Source: JAGOMW01 sp964644075
Lineage (GTDB): Bacteria; Patescibacteriota; Gracilibacteria; BD1-5; UBA2023
Length of the DNA: 64,000 nucleotides
Direction of reading: 5' to 3'
Assembly (NCBI GenBank): GCA_964644075.1
Contig: CAZXUQ010000004.1
Coordinates: 1-64,000 of the forward strand
Shown: one piece after another, positions 10,276-20,585 of the stretch
Layout of the letters: each line of letters opens with the position of its first letter
Numbering within the stretch: position 1 is the stretch's first letter
The notes under the pieces: model-generated
The model's database searches: none
Told to the model about the DNA's origin: nothing
Seen by the model: the letters and a program-made list of their open reading frames with translations, nothing else
Position numbers and translations under genes: made by a program

Positions 10276-11697
10276 CTAAAAAATCTTTGGTTTCTTCGCA
10301 TCGATCACGTCCTTCATCGCCTGTTCGAAGACATGTCCGACCATGAGGCACTTCTCCTCACCGAGGACAGGGCCGAGGATCTGGAGACCGACAGGGAGTT
10401 CGAGTGATGGCTCATCGGGTGCAGGAGCGTACCCTGCAGGTACTGTGAGTCCTGGGAGTCATGCGAGCGATGCTGGGATCGTGAAGACATCTTCGAGATA
10501 GAGTTTCATGGGGTCACCAGATTTTTCTCCGATCTTCCAGGCGACGCTCGGAGCTGTCGGACAGACGATGACATCGACTTTTTGGAACGCATTTCTGAAA
10601 TCTTCACGGATGAGCTCCCTCACATCACTTGCCCGCTTGTAGTAGGCATCATAAAATCCTGAAGAGAGTACGTATGATCCGACAAGAGAACGTCTCTGCA
10701 CTTCTTCTCCGATCCCTTCACTTCGATTACGAGAGATATCATGCGCTCACTCTGCGATATGACCGTAGCGGATACCATCATAGCGAGCCATGTTGGAGGC
10801 TACCTCTGCTGGGCAGACGATATAGTAGACAGAGATCCCATGAGACGTATGTGGGAGGGAGATATCGACGATCTCGGCACCGAGCGACTTGAGTTTCTCG
10901 ATAGCGCTACGGATAGTTTTCTCCACTCACGCTTCGATACCCTCGATGAAATACTCTTTCGGAACTCCGACTCGCACTCAGGTGAGATCTCTTCGTTCCC
11001 AAATTTTTGGATCGAGAGTTATAGGATCTAAGAGTGATGTCGCATCATGGGGATCATGTCATGCAGTTACTTCGTAGAGATGACCCGCATCGCGGACAGT
11101 ATGAGTGAAGTATCCGGGACAGTCCAGTGATGATGCCATCGCCATGACTCCATAGCGACTATTGCGTCCATAGCTTGGCTTGAACCCTACGACTCCGACC
11201 ATCGAAGCCGGCTGACGTATACTCCCTCCTGTATCTGTACCGAGTGCTGCTGGGGCGAGTCCAGCCGCGACTGCGACAGCAGATCCAGAAGATGATCCCC
11301 CTGGCACTCGAGTGGGATCCCAGGGGTTATGAGCAGGACCGAATGCACTATTTTCCCCACTTCCCCCCATTGCGAACTCATCCATGTTGGTTTTTCCGAG
11401 TGAGACAAATCCAGCTTTTTTTAGACGATCTGTCACGGTCGACTCATACGGTGGGACGAAATCTTCGAGCATCTTGGATCCAGCAGTGGTACGGATGCCT
11501 GTCTCACAGAAAATATCTTTGATAGCGATAGGGAGTCCTGTCGCTTCAGTTTTTATAGGAAGTGTCGTGAACGCATTAAGTTCGGTATTGTGCTCTTCAC
11601 TCCGGGCACGAAAGTATTCATATATTTCAGTGGTGGTGGTTTTTCCTGATTTGACGAGATCAGAGAGTTCGAGGAGGGAGAGATTTTTGTAGTCCAT
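10276..11697 (-). CDS. gatA: Asp/Glu-tRNA(Asn/Gln) amidotransferase subunit A
   Basis: 473 residues. GatA releases ammonia from glutamine so that GatB can turn Glu-tRNA(Gln) or Asp-tRNA(Asn) into the amidated form. The amidase signature is clear: IKDIFC with the catalytic Lys, KTNMDEFAMGGSGENSAFG, and the Ser-rich VPGGSSSGSAVAVAAG with TDTGGSIRQPAS. gatB and gatC are not in the window. The start chosen (MDYKNLSLLELSDL) matches the family; an upstream in-frame ATG at 11749 is less likely. A TATACT box lies about 26 bases upstream on the minus strand. Its stop (CTA, 10276-10278) directly abuts the prepilin stop. Confidence 0.95.
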
Positions 11698-11754
11698 TTT
11701 TAGCTTTGGGTAAGATCGGAACGAGTATAGTGAAAAAATACGAGAAAACAAGTT

Positions 11755-11781
11755 TTGACAAAAATATTTTTTATGTATTAT
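11755..11781 (+). promoter_or_regulatory. probable promoter of the Cys-rich gene
   Basis: A perfect TTGACA at 11755-11760 and TATTAT at 11776-11781 (15-base gap); a second TATTAT at 11779-11784 gives an 18-base gap. The ATG is at 11789, so the leader would be zero to a few bases. Confidence 0.5.
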
Positions 11782-11788
11782 TATTATA

Positions 11789-12313
11789 ATGAAAACTATT
11801 GTAATTCACAGAATTAATTATAACTGAACTACAAGTGATGAATGTGCGCGTTGCACAGAAAAAATTTGTTGTGTAGTTTTTGATATATTTGCTCAGGGTT
11901 CTCGGATAATTAAAAGCTGAGGGAAAAAATGTGAACACATGGATACGGACGGACAATGTTGCATACACTGAGAGCGAACATACCACCATGGATACAAAGA
12001 AAATTGTATACACTACAGCTGTAAGAATATCGGACCAGTACTATCTGATTGGATCAATAGAAATTGATACAGTGTAGTAGAAGATTCTCTGTACATATCA
12101 CATATTCTACCGTTACTTTCAGGTTTTGTAACAAGAACTTGAAGTCAAGAGGATCGTTATGAATTTATTCGTGAAGTTATTTTGGAAAAATATAGAAGCA
12201 TAGAAGCTCTCTTCAACTGGTGCTCTTGAAACAATACACCTCAAGAAGAAGAATTTTATAATTGGCGAAACCAAGCAAGTATGAAAAACATTGGTGATTA
12301 TTCAATGGCATAG
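11789..12313 (+). CDS. Cys/His-rich protein of unknown function
   Basis: 174 residues, not recognised. The N-terminal half is dense in Cys and His: CARCTEKICC, then KKCEHM, GQCCIHGERTYHHGYKENC and HYSCKN. This is a likely zinc or iron-sulfur site, or a Cys-cluster like those in YkgJ-type proteins. The C-terminal half is a plain helical stretch (REVILEKYRSIEALFNW). Five UGA glycines are in frame. Codons are more AT-rich than in the flanking gatA and hisS. No signal peptide is seen. The gene stands alone, with gatA divergent on one side. Confidence 0.7.
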
Positions 12314-12521
12314 TTTTTTTGCTTTTAGAAGGTTTTTCCATATAATCCCCCTATACCCTCTTTTCCCGACTCGCTGTCGGGATTTCTCGCGTTTCGTTCG
12401 TCCCATCTACTAACTTACTACACTACTAATCTACTATGAGCCCTTCGGTCTCTTAATTCTGCATTCCATTCGCAAATTAAAATTCGTTTCACTCACTTTA
12501 TTTTCTCATTACATTTGAATT
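12314..12521 (+). terminator. intergenic stretch with a hairpin before hisS
   Basis: 208 bases without a gene. A 7-bp stem (TCCCGAC at 12364-12370 with GTCGGGA at 12376-12382) followed by TTTCT is probably a terminator for the Cys-rich gene. I looked for a T-box (AGGGUGGNACCGCG) because hisS follows, and do not see one. Just before hisS the sequence is TACATT, six bases, ATG, the same spacing as other near-leaderless starts here. Confidence 0.45.
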
Positions 12522-13883
12522 ATGGAACTCCCAAGCCGTGTACGTGGCATGCAAGACATCTTCTGAGAATATCAGAGATATTTCACATTTCTGAAAAAAG
12601 TAGCTCGTCACGAGTTCCGTACCAATGGATTTACGCGTATCACGACACCGATACTCGAGATGAAGTCACTCATCGTCCACTCGACGGGAGATAGTTCAGA
12701 TATCGTGACGAAAGAGATGTTTGACTTCACAGATAAGTGAGGTCGTGAGGTCGTCATGAAACCAGAGAGTACTCCAGGGGTTATGCGCGCGTACCTCGAA
12801 CACATGCTCGAGGAGCCACAGCCAGTATATCTCTACTATATCGAGCCACATTTCCGCTATGATCGTCCACAGAAGTGACGCTACCGTCAGTTTCACCAGG
12901 TCGGTGCCGAGATCATCGGTGAAGAGGATCCGATCCTCGATGCCAAGGCAATCTACATCATGAAGCAAATCATGGATGGACTCGGTCTCGGTGGAACCTA
13001 TATGATCAAGATTAACTCTCTCGGTGTGACCAAGGAACGTGAGAAATATCTCGAAGAGCTCTCGGCTTTTTTCGAAGCACGTCGCCACCTCCTCGATGAG
13101 ACTGATATCGCTCGTCTCGAGAAAAATCCACTCCGCCTCCTCGACTCCAAAAATCCTGACGTCCGTGAGCTTCTCGCGATCGCGCCAAAGATGACGGATT
13201 TTCTCAAAAAAGACAGTAAAGAATTCTACGATAAAGTAAAAGAATACCTCACCATCCTCGATGTTCCTTTCGTCGAAGACTCGACACTCGTACGTGGACT
13301 CGACTATTACTCTCACACTGTGTGGGAATTTGTCGACGGTTCTGGTCGTACACAGGATGCATTTGGTGGGGGTGGTCGCTATGATGGGCTCGCGAAATCG
13401 ATCGGATACAAGAGTGAGGTTCCTGCTGTAGGATTTGCATTTGGCGCGGAGCGTCTCATCGAAACGATGATGGAAAATGGCGTGAAGCTCAAGAACAAAG
13501 ATAAAATCCATCTCTATATCATGCAGCTCGGAGACGACGCCAAAAAACTCGCCCTCCCGCTCAATATCGAAGCTCGTAAACGAGGACTTAATAGTCTCCT
13601 CTCGCTCGGAACCCCGTCAATCAAGGTGCAACTCAAGAAAGCAAATCGTGTCGGTGCGAGATTCGTCATCGTGATCGGCATCATGGAAGCAAAAAAGTGA
13701 GTCTGCCAGCTCAAAGATATGGATAAAGGAACACAGGTCGAGATGAAGCTCGATGAGGCACTCGATGCGATTATCCGTGAAGTTGGACCTGAGTCACTCT
13801 CATTTTATCACCCGTCTCGAGATTTTATCATTTCTGATAGTGTGATCACAAGTGAGGATGCCAAGAAGATTACGCTCGACTAA
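12522..13883 (+). CDS. hisS: histidine-tRNA ligase
   Basis: Charges tRNA-His. 453 residues. The class II motifs are present: motif 2 FRYDRPQKGRYRQFHQVG with a UGA Gly inside it, the histidine-specific GLDYYSHTVWEF, and motif 3 AVGFAFGAERL. The C-terminal anticodon-binding domain follows (about residues 335-430). UGA also codes Gly in QDIFGEYQ and KKGVCQL. The next gene begins four bases after the stop. Confidence 0.97.
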
Positions 13884-13887
13884 GTCT

Positions 13888-14925
13888 ATGTACCTTCTCA
13901 TCGACGTCAGGACATCGAGTCTCAGAGATATGCAGACGATCGCCTACGCAGAGTACTGGGCATCTCTCTGGAGCGCACTTGCACCTCACGATCAGGTCAC
14001 ATTTCTCGGATATGAGGGCGATGAGATCCTTTCTCGAGATGCGATTTTTCTCCCGAGAAAAAAATCTTTTTTCACTCCGTCACTCACCTCTCACGACCAT
14101 GGCCCGAGTCGTATCGTGAGTTTTTCTCGTTTTCCTACTCTGGATGAGCGAGTTCCGACTGTACTTTTTCTCGATCATATCATCCCCTTTCTCTACCCAG
14201 ATGAGGGACGATCATGGATCGAGCGACAGCACGAGTCCTACCTGCTCAAAAAACACCTCAAACACGTACAAAAAATCATCGTCTCCGACGAGAGACTCTC
14301 TGAGCATATGAGAGAAACATATCGTCTCAGAGAGGATCGGATCATGCTCCTCCCTCCACTCGTGAACTCCTCGATCGAGAGGGATATCTCTCGTGAACAG
14401 GAGACTCTCGAACGACCGAAACGACCCTATATCATCGTGGAGTGAAGTGAGGGGGATGAGTGGCGCCCCTATGAGCTCCTCGCACTATTTGCTCGCTATA
14501 TCCATGATCGCCATGGTATCCTGGAACTCCGCATACTCGGAAACACTGGGAACCACCTCTGACACCTCGTGAGTATGATACGCTCTCTCGATCTCATGGA
14601 GCATGTGAAGGTGATGGGCGTACCGACGAGAAAAGAAAGAGAACTCCTCTATAGAAATGCGCACTCCTGGATCGATATCGGACATGAGTCGAGTACTCTC
14701 TACTCGCTCTCGCTCGCTCTCGGGACAGGACTCTCGCTCATCCTCTCAGATATCCCTCTCCATCGTGGCTACAGTGCCACCTACATCCATCCGAACCATA
14801 TGGAAGAGCTTCCAGATATTCTGATCGAAGAGGAGAAAAAAATACTCCCGATCTCTCAAAAAAATGCCAATACTGAACTGATGAAGGAATATAGGCGTAT
14901 CATCATCGGAGAGACAACTCTCTAA
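13888..14925 (+). CDS. glycosyltransferase, GT-B fold, family 1/4-like
   Basis: 345 residues. The N-terminal half has VLFLDHIIPFLYP and KKIIVSDERLSEHMRETYRLREDRIMLLPP, the layout of GT4 enzymes where the chain waits for a donor sugar nucleotide. The C-terminal half has LRILGNTGNHL, then VKVMGVPTRKERELLYRNAHSWIDIGHESSTLYSLSLALGTG, which matches the GT4 donor-binding region (E-x7-E-like end). No signal peptide or membrane helix. Probably adds a sugar to a surface glycan or lipid; donor and acceptor are unknown. It follows hisS closely and may share its transcript. Confidence 0.8.
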
Positions 14926-15010
14926 AAGAGATGATTTCTCATTCGAGAAAACTTGCAAATATCCTCACCATGGATAGGATAGATGGGAAAATAGTTTCTT
15001 ACCTTTTTCT

Positions 15011-15481
15011 ATGTCTAAACTCTTTTGAGTCTGAGGAACCACTCCCACCAACAACTCTCCTAGAGTTCACCATGACGAACACCATGATGCCCACAATGAC
15101 CATCATGATACGATCGAGGTGGATATCCATGCTGAGCACGAGCATGAGGTCGATGTCGGACAGATCGCTGTCGATGTCCTCGATCTCGCAGAGGAGATCA
15201 TTATCGTTGCTCCTGTCGCTGGAGTTGATCCGAGTGAGATCGATATCGCCCTCTCGCGCAATATCCTCACTCTTTCCTGAGAGCGCAAAGAAGCACCGAT
15301 ATACCTCGATGCCAAGCGTATGCTCGTCGAAGAGTGTTACTATGGTCCTTTTTCTCGGTCGATCATCCTCCCAGAAAACCTCGCCTTCAATAAGATCAAA
15401 GCAACTGTCGATCACAATACGATCATGATCCATGTGCCAAAAATCACATTTTTCTCAAAAAGTATAAAAATCGGGGAATAA
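15011..15481 (+). CDS. Hsp20/alpha-crystallin family small heat shock protein
   Basis: 156 residues. An ATP-independent holdase. The alpha-crystallin domain runs from about residue 55 to the end: VAPVAGVDPSEIDIALSRNILTLSGERK, then ECYYGPFSRSIILPENL and KIKATVDHNTIMIHVPK. The N-terminal arm is unusual: residues 19-33 alternate His and Asp (HHDEHHDAHNDHHD), followed by HAEHEHEVD, which may bind metal. Three UGA glycines. It overlaps by one base with the ATG of an alternative reading of the next gene. Confidence 0.9.
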
Positions 15482-15518
15482 TGCTCCACTCCCCTTCTCT
15501 ATCCCTATCCTATCCCCC

Positions 15519-15791
15519 GTGTTCTTCAGAAAAAAAACTCAGCAGAGCGAAGAAAATGTCGCTAAAAAAAGTATCAAGCATGTCGATACCGTCGTCACTG
15601 GTCTCATACTCGGTGGTATTATCGCGTCGATCTATGGTATCAAAAAATCAAAAGAGCACACCAGCAGTCACGATCACGAGGATCACTCATCACATGAGGC
15701 ACCAAAAACAGAACACGAAACTGTCAACGATACTCCGAAAAAAGTAGGAGAAAAATGACTGATACGCAGACTCTTTTTTGGGAACAAATAA
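15519..15791 (+). CDS. small membrane protein with a His/Asp-rich tail
   Basis: 90 residues from a GTG start (MFFRKKTQQSEE). One hydrophobic segment (TVVTGLILGGIIASIYGI, about residues 24-41), then KKSKEHTSSHDHEDHSSHEAP. The layout resembles YtxH-type envelope proteins. A UGA Gly near the end extends it to UAA at 15789-15791. The His/Asp tail echoes the N-terminal arm of the neighbouring Hsp20. A competing ATG frame at 15481 is Ser-rich and less protein-like, so I left it out. Confidence 0.6.
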
Positions 15792-15793
15792 CT

Positions 15794-16441
15794 ATGCGCT
15801 TTGCTTTCGTCATCTTCATTTTTCTCGCATCGAGCATAGCGACCAGCTACGCTCTCGATCCCGATAGTCTCTCTGGAACCGTAGCAGAGTGTGTCGCAGC
15901 ACGTGAGAAATGAACTGAATCCTCTATCACTGACTATATCTGTCCTTCGGGCGACTTTGCTCGGGACTCGAGTCAAGCATCGACTCGTGAGATACTCTGT
16001 GGGAATATCTATATGCAACTGTCATTCCAGGAAATCGATAGAGATGTCGAGAAATATATGAAAGAGCTCCAGGATACGCGAAATCCTGATATGACCTCAT
16101 GGAATGAAAACATCAGGCTCGAGAGTGCGGTCTGGGGAGACAAATATAGTGCCGTATGTTCTACTGCGAGCTTTCGTGAGTACTGCGCAGCGACGACAGA
16201 CTTTTTTCCAGAAAGTACCTGTCGCGACCGAGCAAATGCTAAGACGCAAGCCTGGACCAATATGGGATATATCCTCGCTGGAAAAGGTATCGCAAAAGCC
16301 TACCAAAATGACAAGGATACCTATGTAGAAAAAATCAAGACAAAGTACGATACTATCCTCAAAAAATGGAATGCGTATAAAAGAATCGTCGATATCGCTA
16401 TCTCCAAATTTACTGCATATATACGCAACGCGGTAAAGTAG
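15794..16441 (+). CDS. secreted protein of unknown function
   Basis: 215 residues. A clean signal peptide: MRFAFVIFIFLASSIATSYA with a likely cut before LDPD. The mature part has six cysteines (ECV, ICP, LCG, VCS, YCA, TCR), enough for three disulfides, and is otherwise helical and charged. One UGA Gly (REKGTESS). No family recognised. Its UAG abuts the stop of the next, convergent gene with no base between (TAGCTA). Confidence 0.75.
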
Positions 16442-16852
16442 CTAGAGATACTCGCCGATGTGGGAAAATATATACCACCACTTTTCTGGATTGGTCATGT
16501 TTTTGGTCGGAGATTCTTCCTCTTTCTGTACTTGCATGATCATCTGATTGACGTCGATATTTTCGTTTCCTTTGAGGAGAGCCTCATCGACGATATTGGT
16601 TACTTCTTCTCAGGGGAGTTTTTTGTTTTGTGTCGCCTTCGCTACATAGCTCTGATACGCCTTGGTTCTGATATAGAGATTGAGTTGCTCTTTTTCTGTA
16701 TTCCGCTTGGTAATCTCACTATTTACACGATCGAGAGACTCGATGTAGGTGTTTCTCTGGAAATCTTGATACTTATAAAACCCGATCAGATAAATCTCAT
16801 AGAGGATTACACCGATCAGGATGATGAGTATGTAGACGAAACGAGTATTCAC
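16442..16852 (-). CDS. FtsB/DivIC-like single-pass coiled-coil protein
   Basis: 136 residues from a GTG start. A membrane helix (FVYILIILIGVILYEIYLIGF, N-terminal) is followed by a coiled coil (ESLDRVNSEITKRNTEKEQLN) and then AKATQNKKLPGEEV. This order, and the PGE after the coil, is that of the septum proteins FtsB/DivIC. The C-terminal 40 residues are extra. The match is by architecture only. It stands divergent from the FecR-like gene. Confidence 0.6.
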
Positions 16853-16914
16853 GTGCTTGCTTTTCGATATGGTTTCCCTAGAATATCGAGAAAGGCATTT
16901 TACGCAATAAAAAT

Positions 16915-18048
16915 ATGAACTTTCGTTTCTTTCTCATCTGTCTTGTCATCCTGTTTATCGGAATTGGCTCACTCGTATCTGTATCAGCATACAGGTACTA
17001 TACTGCCATCCATAGTGATGACCCCGTGACACCGAGACTCACCGTCGATAGAGGAGAAGCGAGTGTGATCCGTGGTGAGACTGCCTACGATATGAAGGAG
17101 GCAGAAACTCTCGAGCTCGAAAATGGGGATGCGATAGAAACAAAAGCTCTCTCGAAAGCAACCGTCACATGGCCAGACAAAAGCATCACTCGTCTCGGGG
17201 AAAATAGTCGCATCGTGATCGAGAAAATGTACGCAAGCACTGACTATACCCATATAGAAATCGCCTACGATATGAAGCGTGGAAAGGTCTGGAACACTGT
17301 CATCCGCACCCTCCTCGGAGACTCATACTTCGAGGCGCGACTTCCGAAAAATAATATCGTCGCCTGAGTTCGTGGGACGACATTCGAGGTCAATCTCGAT
17401 GGTGGATATATCCATGCTGTGACCCACTCTATGCGACTTACAGACATCTCGGGGAAGATCCTCACACTCCTGCCTGGAGAGACAGTCGATAGTGAGAATA
17501 TCTGGGTCAAAAAGGGACGAGAAATCCTCGATACTGCCTGGTCAGCGTACAATACTCTCCTCGACGCTGACTACCAAAAAATCCGTCTCGAAACTGTGCG
17601 AAATCGTATCAATACCCTCGCAGGAAAAGCATCGACCTGGAATCCTCTCGACAGCATCACGAGGTGGTTTCTCTCACATTTTGCGAAGTTTCGCGATATA
17701 AAAATCTCAGACCTCCTCACGAGTGGGACTCTCGAGTGACTCACTCCAGATATCAAAAATGCACTCCTCCCCTACTACCAGTCCCTCGGGTGAGTCTGAC
17801 TCGAGAAAGAACGCGAAGTGATGAGAGGATATATGCAGAGTATACTGACAGGATCTCTCGCCAATGACCTCTCTCGTCAGTCTCTCTGGGACTCACTCGA
17901 CAGTGGTAACCTCATGGACTCACTCAAAGGAAACCTCGAAAAATCCTGACAAGATATTGATACGATCAGAAACTGGATCGAGAAAGAGGGAGGAAATGGC
18001 ACAAAAAAACTCCTCGAGAGTTTTTCGGGAACAAATATACTACAATAA
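16915..18048 (+). CDS. FecR-domain membrane-anchored protein
   Basis: 377 residues. An N-terminal membrane anchor (FFLICLVILFIGIGSLVSVSA) leads to a FecR-like beta domain at about residues 40-200: RGEASVIRG, ALSKATVTWPDKSITRLGENSRI, KRGKVWNTVIRTLLGDSYFEARLP, VRGTTFEVNLDGG. FecR-like domains outside the cell bind partners or glycans in surface signalling and in CPR surface proteins. The C-terminal half is helical. Five UGA glycines. The stop lies five bases from the stop of the convergent methyltransferase. Confidence 0.78.
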
Positions 18049-18053
18049 TAAAT

Positions 18054-18836
18054 TTATTTTATACACGAAAAGAGTATTTCTCTAAAATCTGGATGCAAAT
18101 TTCTAGCAAAAATATCCTCTTCACCCATAATTATAGTATCTGAAGCATCTATTCTTAATCCTCATTCTTGTATCCAAGCTCTGATCCCTTCTTCGGAAGT
18201 CCAACAAATATGGTGTTGCGGTATAGGATTTTCTATTTCTAAAGGCAGTGAGAATACAAATCTCGTACCATCTGGTACTTGGTGAACATATGTTTCTAAA
18301 GTCTCCGTAGGATTATGAGCATGTTCTATGGAGTCTTGAAACACATAACAGTCAAATCCTTGTGGCAAAGGATCTTTATTCATATCATATTGCTGAAAGC
18401 TTACAGAAGATCCTTGATTACCAGTCCAATAAGAAAGTATATTCCGAGAAAAACTAAAATCATCTGTATCCAGATCGCACAAAAGAGTTCTCGTATTTGT
18501 AGGTAGGCTATATTTTTCTACATAAAGCTGTGGTGTTCCAAATCAAATTTCACAAATACTCTTTGGCATAAAGTTATTTATATACTCTAATACTTTCTTT
18601 TGTCTTTTTTGATGCCATAGATTTGGATGTCTATTATGCAGATGCATAGTAAGTCTGATCAAACTATTATTATAGTCAGAATTATGTACGCTCTCAGGAA
18701 CATCCCAAGCTTTCCAAGCTCACAAAATATCTTCTACAGAATATCCAAAATTACCCATAAGAGTATCTATTTCTCGACGATAAGTCCATCGAGTTTTATC
18801 AAATGCTTCTCTTATTTTGCTATCTAATTCTTGCAT
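18054..18836 (-). CDS. class I SAM-dependent methyltransferase
   Basis: 260 residues. The SAM motif I is visible as SICEIGFGTPQLYV (its first Gly is UGA), with LLCDLDTDD as the acidic motif after the second strand. Then come FDCYVFQDSIEHAHNP and GTRFVFSLPLEIENPIP, the usual post-I and catalytic strands. The substrate is unknown; the layout resembles glycan- or lipid-biosynthesis methyltransferases. Codons are clearly AT-richer (TTA, AAT, ATA) than in the neighbours, a sign of later arrival, but UGA still means Gly, so a donor with the same code is likely. Confidence 0.8.
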
Positions 18837-18849
18837 AGTTTGATATTCT

Positions 18850-20211
18850 TTACCCAACCAGATATATCCCCCCGATCACCAGGAGTCCTACGACGATAGA
18901 GAGTCCGAAGCCTGTGAGGACTTTTTTTCCATACTCTGCCTCTCCGAAACGGTAGGCGATGGAGGCTTTCACCGTATTGTTCGACATGACAGCGATGAGG
19001 ATCGTGGTAGCCGCGATAAAGAGAGGGATAGAGCCATCTCGTGCTCACTCTGACATGGTGAAGTTCACCGCGTCAACATCAGCAAAACCAGAGATGAGTC
19101 AGAGAAAGTAGTTCGATACTTCCTGTGGGACGATGTGCTGATATATCTTTCCGAGGATAGCGATGAATTTGATCACGACAATGAGTCCAGCGAACTGAAG
19201 CGCTGGGATAAGCTGGAACGGACTTTCGTAGGTTCACCTTTCTTCATCAGGACGGATCGGAGTACGCTCCCCCCAAGAAGCATGGAGATAGTAGAGCATC
19301 GCTCATGTGAGAGCTAGGAACATCGCTCCACCAGGGATGAGGATTGGCGAGAGGATACTCGGAAACATATACCACGCGACGATGACAACACGGAGGAACA
19401 TGATCGATGACGCGAGAAGGGTCGCGACGACATAGGAGTTTCGATGTTCTGGATGCTGTTTCGACTTTCGCGTCATAGCGACCGTCGTCGCTGTAGAGGA
19501 TATGAGACCACCGACAGCTCCAGATGCGATGATACCTCCACGGTTTCCGAGCATTTTCCCGAGGAAGAACCCAGCATACTCGACACCCGTCATCACGACC
19601 ACGAAGAGCCAGATGCTATGAGGGTTAAAGAACTTGGCTGTGAGGACAGGATGACTCCATGTGAGGTGTCCTGTGGCTATCCAGTTCGCCATATCGAGGA
19701 GTGAGTAGCGAGCATCTGGGAGGAGTGGGAGGATGACGAGAGCGATGACAGCGAATTTGAGCGTATCACCGAGTTCCTCTCGAGAAAATCGTGCCTTGAG
19801 TTTCGCGAAATACTCCTTCGCAGAGAGGAGAAGGAGAAGGAGGATAGCTGTGATGACAGCGACACTGTAGTACCCCATCATCGAGACAGCACCGATAAAG
19901 TATGTGATAAATGTCGCATATTCACTCGTGACTCCCATCTTATCCTGACGAAATGATGAGTACGCATACGAGACGATGATGAGAACTCCTGAGAGGACGG
20001 CACCGATGATCGTCCATATATGCATACCGAGCGTCTGATCCATCCAGACACAGATCGCCCCGAGAAATGCTATCGAGGCATAGGAGCGTATCCCACCAAA
20101 TCCTGTGGCTCAGCCTGGCTTGGTTCCTGCCCAGGGAAGTTCACGCTCAGTACCGATGAGTCCACCGAGAGCGAGAGCCAGGAGAAATCCGATAAATACA
20201 GTAGGTTCCAT
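18850..20211 (-). CDS. MgtC/DUF4010 family membrane protein
   Basis: 453 residues and about a dozen membrane helices. The N-terminus (FIGFLLALALGGLIGTERE ... GFGGIRSYASIAFLGA) is the MgtC/SapB module with its conserved GLIGxERE and RS. The C-terminal half (GGIIASGAVGGLISSTATTVAMTRKS ... FADVDAVNFTMS) is the DUF4010 module. Proteins of this shape (COG3174) are uncharacterised and may move or sense ions. A UGA Gly lies in the RE-rich loop (KPGGATG) and after FLALT. A TATTAT box is eight bases before the ATG. Confidence 0.88.
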
Positions 20212-20289
20212 AGGGAAAAATAATACTCCCTCACTATACTTGAATTTTCATTTTTCGACAAGTAAGTTTCCTTGACCGTTGTCTATCTT

Positions 20290-20544
20290 CTAGAGGAGTA
20301 ATAGTTGTGTAGCATCTGTTCAAAGATATTTCTCTGTAGACTGAACTTCAGAGAGAGAAAGTATTTGGACCTTGAGAAAGTTTGTCACTGGAATATGACC
20401 ATATTCAGGAAATAAATTAATCGATTCCCAGACCGACTCAGAAATTTCTTTTTGGAGAAGTCGTGTCGTATAATTCAGAAAAGGCTCATCTCTGTTTCCT
20501 ACCCCGATATGTCAGTGCTTATTTGCGAAAAAATACACTTGCAT
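20290..20544 (-). CDS. small protein of unknown function
   Basis: 84 residues (MQVYFFANKHGHIGVGNRDEPF start), with two UGA glycines and a UAG stop. No signal, no membrane helix, no family known. It follows a good intrinsic terminator of the upstream gene and comes before the MgtC-like gene on the same strand. It was recovered only by reading UGA as Gly; the smooth amino-acid composition is the main support. Confidence 0.5.
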
Positions 20545-20552
20545 GTTTGTTC

Positions 20553-20579
20553 TTAAAAAACCTCCCAATTTTTGGGAGG
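20553..20579 (-). terminator. intrinsic terminator of the sigma-like gene
   Basis: On the minus strand an 8-bp stem CCTCCCAA/TTGGGAGG with a three-base loop, followed by TTTTTT. It starts seven bases after the stop of the sigma region 4-like gene. Confidence 0.85.
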
Positions 20580-20585
20580 AAATTA

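Noticed and set aside
12314..12521. T-box riboswitch before hisS
   Set aside because: No AGGGUGGNACCGCG antiterminator or specifier stem was found; only a short hairpin is present.
15481..15747. ATG frame directly after Hsp20
   Set aside because: Ser- and Arg-rich without structure; the overlapping GTG frame at 15519 has a clear membrane segment and tail.
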